Positions 5,457 to 8,658 of a stretch of 8,658 nt of DNA are shown here, piece by piece. Source of the DNA: Actinomycetes bacterium. Its GTDB lineage: Bacteria; Actinomycetota; Acidimicrobiia; Spongiisociales; UBA5794. The position numbers and the translations under genes are program-made. The notes under the pieces were generated by a model. It searched no databases. It was not told the origin of the DNA and saw nothing but the letters and a program-made list of their open reading frames with translations. The stretch covers positions 1,881-10,538 of the forward strand of contig JAHEEL010000069.1 of NCBI GenBank assembly GCA_024640745.1, written 5' to 3'. The stretch's first letter is position 1, and the number at the start of each line of letters is the position of its first letter.

Positions 5457-8291
5457 ATGCCGAGTGACACGATTCACATCAGCGGTGCCCGCGAGCACAA
5501 CCTGAAGGATCTGCACCTCGAGCTGCCGCGCGATCGACTGATCGTCTTCACCGGTCTCTCCGGTTCGGGCAAGTCGTCCCTCGCATTCGACACGGTCTAC
5601 GCGGAAGGCCAGCGCCGCTACGTCGAGAGCCTGTCGGCCTACGCCCGTCAATTCCTCGGCCAGATGGACAAGCCGGACGTCGATTTCATCGAAGGGCTCT
5701 CGCCGGCGATCTCCATCGACCAGAAGACCGCAAGCCGTAACCCGCGTTCGACGGTGGGGACGGTCACCGAGATCCACGACTATCTCAGGCTGTTGTACGC
5801 GCGCGTCGGGATTCCGCACTGCCCGAACGACGGCTCGCCCGTCGCGAGGCAAACACCACAGCAGATCGTGGACCGCATCCTCGAGATCGACGAGGGGACC
5901 CGGTTCCAGATCCTCGCCCCGGTCATCCGAGGTCGCAAGGGCGAGTACGAGCAGCTCCTCAAGGAGCTTGCGCTCGACGGATTCAGTCGCGCTCGGATCG
6001 ACGGCGAGGTCCGCGACCTCACGGAGGACATCACGCTCGATCGCTACTTCCAGCACACCATCGAAGTGGTGGTCGACCGGCTGGTGAGCAAGCCGGGGAT
6101 CGAACGGCGGCTCGCGGACTCGCTCGAAACCGCGCTGCGCCTCGCCGACGGGATCGCGCACGTCGCTATCGAGGATGGTCCGACGCTCTCGTTCAGCCAA
6201 CACTTCGCCTGCCCGGAATGCGGGCTGTCTTTCGACGAGCTCCAGCCGCGGAATTTCTCGTTCAACAGCCCGTACGGCGCATGCGCGGAATGCTCGGGCA
6301 TCGGCACGCGGTTTCAGATCGACCCCGCGCTGATCGTTCCGCAGCCCGACCGGAGCCTCGCCGGCGGCGCGATCGCACCCTGGCGGGGCCGCCATCGCCT
6401 GACCTACTACCAGCGGCTTCTCTCTGCCGTGGCGGCGGCAGAGAACATCGACATGGACCGGCCGTATCGGGAGCTCTCCCAGCGGCACCGCCAGCTCCTG
6501 ATGGAGGGCACCGGCGGCCGTGCCTACACGGTGACGTATCAGAACCGGTTCGGCCGCACCCGCCGCTACGACACTACCTTCGAAGGGGCGCTTCCATGGC
6601 TCGAGCGACGCTACGCCGACTCGGAGAGCGACGCGGTGCGCGAGGGCTACCAACAGTTCATGCGGGAGGTGCCGTGCCGATCGTGCGGCGGGGGTCGGCT
6701 CAACCCGGTATCGCTCGCCGTGACGGTCGGCGGACGCTCGATCAACGATCTCTCGAGCCTTTCGCTCGAGCGGGCCTCGGCGACGCTTGCCGAGTTGGAC
6801 CTCTCGGATCGCGATGAGCAGATCGCCGGGCGCGTGATCAAGGAGATCCGAGCTCGCCTCGACTTCCTCCTCAACGTCGGGCTCGACTACCTGACGCTGA
6901 TGCGCTCTGCAGCAACGCTCGCCGGCGGCGAGGCGCAACGCATCCGGCTGGCGACCCAGATCGGTTCGGGCCTGGTCGGGGTGCTCTACATCCTCGACGA
7001 ACCGTCGATCGGACTGCACCAACGTGACAATCAACGATTGATCGAAACCCTCGTGCGGCTTCGAGACCTCGGCAACACCCTGATCGTCGTCGAGCACGAC
7101 GAGGACACGATTCGCACCGCGGATCACATCGTCGACATCGGTCCGGGGGCGGGTGAGCACGGCGGCAAGATCGTTGCCGAAGGCACGCTCTCCGATATCG
7201 AGAACGAGCCGACATCGCTCACCGGTGACTACCTCGCCGGTCGCCGCTCGATCGCAGTGCCGCGCGACCGTCGACCGGGCGCTGCCGCATCGATCGTCGT
7301 TCGGGGCGCGGCGGAGAACAACCTGCAGGAGATCGATGTCGAGTTCCCGCTCGGACGCTTCATCGCCGTCACGGGCGTGTCGGGGAGTGGGAAGTCTTCC
7401 CTGGTGCAGGAAATCCTGTCGAAGGCGCTGCATGCCGAGCTCCACGGAGCGAAGCAGTTGCCCGGCCGCCACCAGGGCATCGACGGCATCGAGCACGTCG
7501 ACAAGATCATCAACATCGACCAATCACCGATCGGACGTACGCCGCGGTCCAATCCTGTCACCTACACCAAGGCATTCGACGCCATTCGTCAGCTCTTCGC
7601 CACCACCCCGGATGCGAAGATGCGGGGCTACAAGCCGGGACGCTTCTCGTTCAACGTGGCGGGCGGACGGTGCGAAACGTGCAAGGGCGACGGAACGCTC
7701 AAGATCGAGATGCACTTCCTCCCCGATGTCTACATCCCGTGCGATACGTGCAAGGGACGTCGCTACAACCGCGACACGCTCGAGGTCACGTTCAAAGGGC
7801 ATTCGATCGCCGATGTCCTCGAGATGTCGATCGAGGAAGCCCTGCATTTCTTCGAGAACCAGCCGCGAATCGGCCGCATCCTCGGGACGTTGTTCGATGT
7901 TGGGCTCGGCTACGTCCGGCTCGGTCAACCCGCACCGACGTTGTCCGGGGGAGAAGCCCAACGGGTGAAGCTCGCGGCCGAGTTGGCGAAGCGCTCGACG
8001 GGGCGGACGTTCTACATCCTCGACGAGCCAACGACGGGGCTGCACTTCGAGGACATCCGCAAGCTGCTCGGCGTGTTGAATCGGCTCGTCGACACGGGCA
8101 ACACGGTCGTGGTGATCGAGCACAATCTCGACGTGGTGAAGACGGCCGATTGGGTCATCGATCTCGGCCCGGGCGGCGGGGACGGCGGGGGTCGCATTGT
8201 TGCCGAGGGAACGCCGGAAGGCGTCGCCGAGATCGAGGCGTCGTACACCGGGCGGTTCTTGCGAGCCATCCTGCCGCAGCCGGTCGCCTGA
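5457..8291 (+). CDS. uvrA: Excinuclease ABC subunit A (UvrA), dimeric damage-recognition ABC ATPase
   Basis: UvrA dimerises, scans DNA for distortions and loads UvrB in nucleotide excision repair. The 944-residue length matches the family (about 940). The N-terminus IHISGAREHNL is typical. NBD1: Walker A GLSGSGKSS (33-41), the zinc module CX2C-X20-CX2C (Cys252, 255, 276, 279), a second cysteine pair 407/410 in the VPCxxCxGxRL motif, signature LAGGEAQRIRLA and Walker B LYILDEPSIGLHQRDN. NBD2: Walker A GVSGSGKSS (640-648), zinc module CX2C-X19-CX2C (Cys739, 742, 762, 765), signature LSGGEAQRVKLA (Ser830) and Walker B FYILDEPTTGLHFEDI. The UvrB-contacting region between Walker A1 and the first zinc module is intact. 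Odd point: the first signature has Ala489 (codon 6921-6923) where UvrA normally has Ser. No LexA-type box is seen upstream; a possible operator repeat is noted at 5400-5433. Confidence 0.98.
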   Translation: MPSDTIHISGAREHNLKDLHLELPRDRLIVFTGLSGSGKSSLAFDTVYAEGQRRYVESLSAYARQFLGQMDKPDVDFIEGLSPAISIDQKTASRNPRSTVGTVTEIHDYLRLLYARVGIPHCPNDGSPVARQTPQQIVDRILEIDEGTRFQILAPVIRGRKGEYEQLLKELALDGFSRARIDGEVRDLTEDITLDRYFQHTIEVVVDRLVSKPGIERRLADSLETALRLADGIAHVAIEDGPTLSFSQHFACPECGLSFDELQPRNFSFNSPYGACAECSGIGTRFQIDPALIVPQPDRSLAGGAIAPWRGRHRLTYYQRLLSAVAAAENIDMDRPYRELSQRHRQLLMEGTGGRAYTVTYQNRFGRTRRYDTTFEGALPWLERRYADSESDAVREGYQQFMREVPCRSCGGGRLNPVSLAVTVGGRSINDLSSLSLERASATLAELDLSDRDEQIAGRVIKEIRARLDFLLNVGLDYLTLMRSAATLAGGEAQRIRLATQIGSGLVGVLYILDEPSIGLHQRDNQRLIETLVRLRDLGNTLIVVEHDEDTIRTADHIVDIGPGAGEHGGKIVAEGTLSDIENEPTSLTGDYLAGRRSIAVPRDRRPGAAASIVVRGAAENNLQEIDVEFPLGRFIAVTGVSGSGKSSLVQEILSKALHAELHGAKQLPGRHQGIDGIEHVDKIINIDQSPIGRTPRSNPVTYTKAFDAIRQLFATTPDAKMRGYKPGRFSFNVAGGRCETCKGDGTLKIEMHFLPDVYIPCDTCKGRRYNRDTLEVTFKGHSIADVLEMSIEEALHFFENQPRIGRILGTLFDVGLGYVRLGQPAPTLSGGEAQRVKLAAELAKRSTGRTFYILDEPTTGLHFEDIRKLLGVLNRLVDTGNTVVVIEHNLDVVKTADWVIDLGPGGGDGGGRIVAEGTPEGVAEIEASYTGRFLRAILPQPVA

Positions 8292-8307
8292 CCGGTGCGC
8301 GCCCCCA

Positions 8308-8327
8308 GCGGGATCACGATGACCCGC
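8308..8327 (+). terminator. GC-rich hairpin after uvrA (weak terminator candidate)
   Basis: GCGGG, one bulged A, TCA, loop CGA, TGA, CCCGC form an 8 bp stem beginning 16 bases after the uvrA stop. No U-tract follows, so at best it is a U-less hairpin of the kind proposed in high-GC actinobacteria. A second, smaller stem (CCGCA 8341-8345 with TGCGG 8353-8357) lies downstream. The rest of the 115 bp gap shows no gene and no clear promoter. Confidence 0.35.
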
Positions 8328-8394
8328 GTCCCAGCCGAATCCGCACCCGCGCTGCGGCAAGGCGATTTCACTGAACAGGGCGCTCGAATCTGCC

Positions 8395-8399
8395 GAGGG
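8395..8399 (+). promoter_or_regulatory. Ribosome binding site of the last membrane protein gene
   Basis: GAGGG lies 7 bases before GTG 8407 and supports that start. A second GAGGG at 8401-8405 is too close to the start codon to act. No TANNNT -10 is visible at a useful distance. Confidence 0.55.
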
Positions 8400-8406
8400 T
8401 GAGGGT

Positions 8407-8658
8407 GTGAGCGCAGCAACCACCCACACGCCCAGCGGCGCCGAGTCACCGCCCGTCTCGCGGCGGGTCATCGGCTGGCTGGTCGCGATCCCGACGATGC
8501 TGGTTGCCTTCGTCATGCTCGGTGTGATGGGCAGCGGGCCGGATGCGTCGGCCCTCCAGTTCCCCAGCCTGCTGGTTTCCAACACACCGACCGGCGGAGA
8601 CCTCGGCGCGCACGTGCTGCTTCCGGAACTGTTGCGCACCGACCTCATCCCGTCGTGG
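8407..8658 (+). CDS. N-terminus of a predicted integral membrane protein (cut by window edge)
   Basis: The first 84 codons from GTG 8407 are open to the right edge. A polar N-terminal tail (1-20) ends in RR and is followed by a hydrophobic segment (about 21-42), likely the first membrane helix. An extracytoplasmic-type stretch with TGGDLGAH (62-69) and LLPELLRTDLIP (71-82) follows. That GGDxGAH...P..LR pattern reminds me of large multi-pass membrane proteins in actinobacteria annotated as 6-pyruvoyl-tetrahydropterin-synthase-related or GT-C-like, where an Asp in the first outer loop is typical. This assignment is from memory of the pattern only and is tentative. The codon usage matches the neighbours, and the start is supported by GAGGG 7 bases upstream. 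Function cannot be stated from the fragment. Confidence 0.65.
   Translation, partial: MSAATTHTPSGAESPPVSRRVIGWLVAIPTMLVAFVMLGVMGSGPDASALQFPSLLVSNTPTGGDLGAHVLLPELLRTDLIPSW

Noticed and set aside
1440..5460. LexA/SOS boxes ahead of coaE-uvrB or uvrA
   Set aside because: I looked for a GAAC-N4-GTTC-type palindrome in the gaps before coaE, GT87 and uvrA and found none.
4998..7523. An 841-codon open frame on the minus strand opposite GT87 and uvrA
   Set aside because: Same explanation: a GC-driven shadow of uvrA, Arg/Asp/Val-rich with no family motifs. The similar frame at 7524-8648 is rejected too.
1..8658. A novel defence, mobile or biosynthetic system
   Set aside because: Every long coding region fits a known housekeeping or membrane family. 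There are no direct repeats, integrase, transposase, toxin-antitoxin pair or composition shift.

Overview
This is a high-GC stretch of chromosomal housekeeping DNA, most likely from an actinobacterium and plausibly from the Acidimicrobiia. The lineage is an inference from three things: the base composition, the coaE-uvrB-...-uvrA gene order, and several start codons sitting 6-7 bases after a TANNNT -10 element, the leaderless arrangement common in Actinobacteria. I see no mobile element, CRISPR array, tRNA or rRNA, and no clear sign of a new multi-gene system.

Layout. On the minus strand, 1476 down to the left edge is a sensor histidine kinase of the NarL-partner (HisKA_3) type; its last few codons lie outside the window. 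Only 22 bp separate it from the divergent plus-strand gene coaE (1499-2110). Those 22 bp hold two back-to-back -10 elements that share one TA step. uvrB (2107-4128) overlaps the end of coaE by 4 bases (ATGA). After a small hairpin and a candidate leaderless promoter comes a multi-pass membrane glycosyltransferase of the GT87 (DUF2029) type (4166-5407). An inverted repeat spans its stop codon and the start of the uvrA leader, and uvrA itself runs 5457-8291. A 115 bp gap with two GC-rich hairpins but no U-tract leads to the first 84 codons of another membrane protein (8407 to the right edge).

How the genes relate. UvrA and UvrB are the damage-recognition half of nucleotide excision repair: UvrA2 (with UvrB) finds distorted DNA and loads UvrB, which then recruits the nuclease UvrC (not in this window). 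CoaE makes the last step of coenzyme A synthesis and is coupled to uvrB by position only. The GT87-like enzyme and the last membrane protein look like cell-envelope proteins that happen to flank uvrA. The histidine kinase should pass its signal to a LuxR/NarL-type response regulator, probably encoded just left of the window.

The points most worth a second look are the symmetrical divergent promoter, a Gly in place of the Walker A Ser/Thr in CoaE, an Ala in place of the first ABC-signature Ser in UvrA, and the inverted repeat whose arms lie where the -35 and -10 of a uvrA promoter would be.
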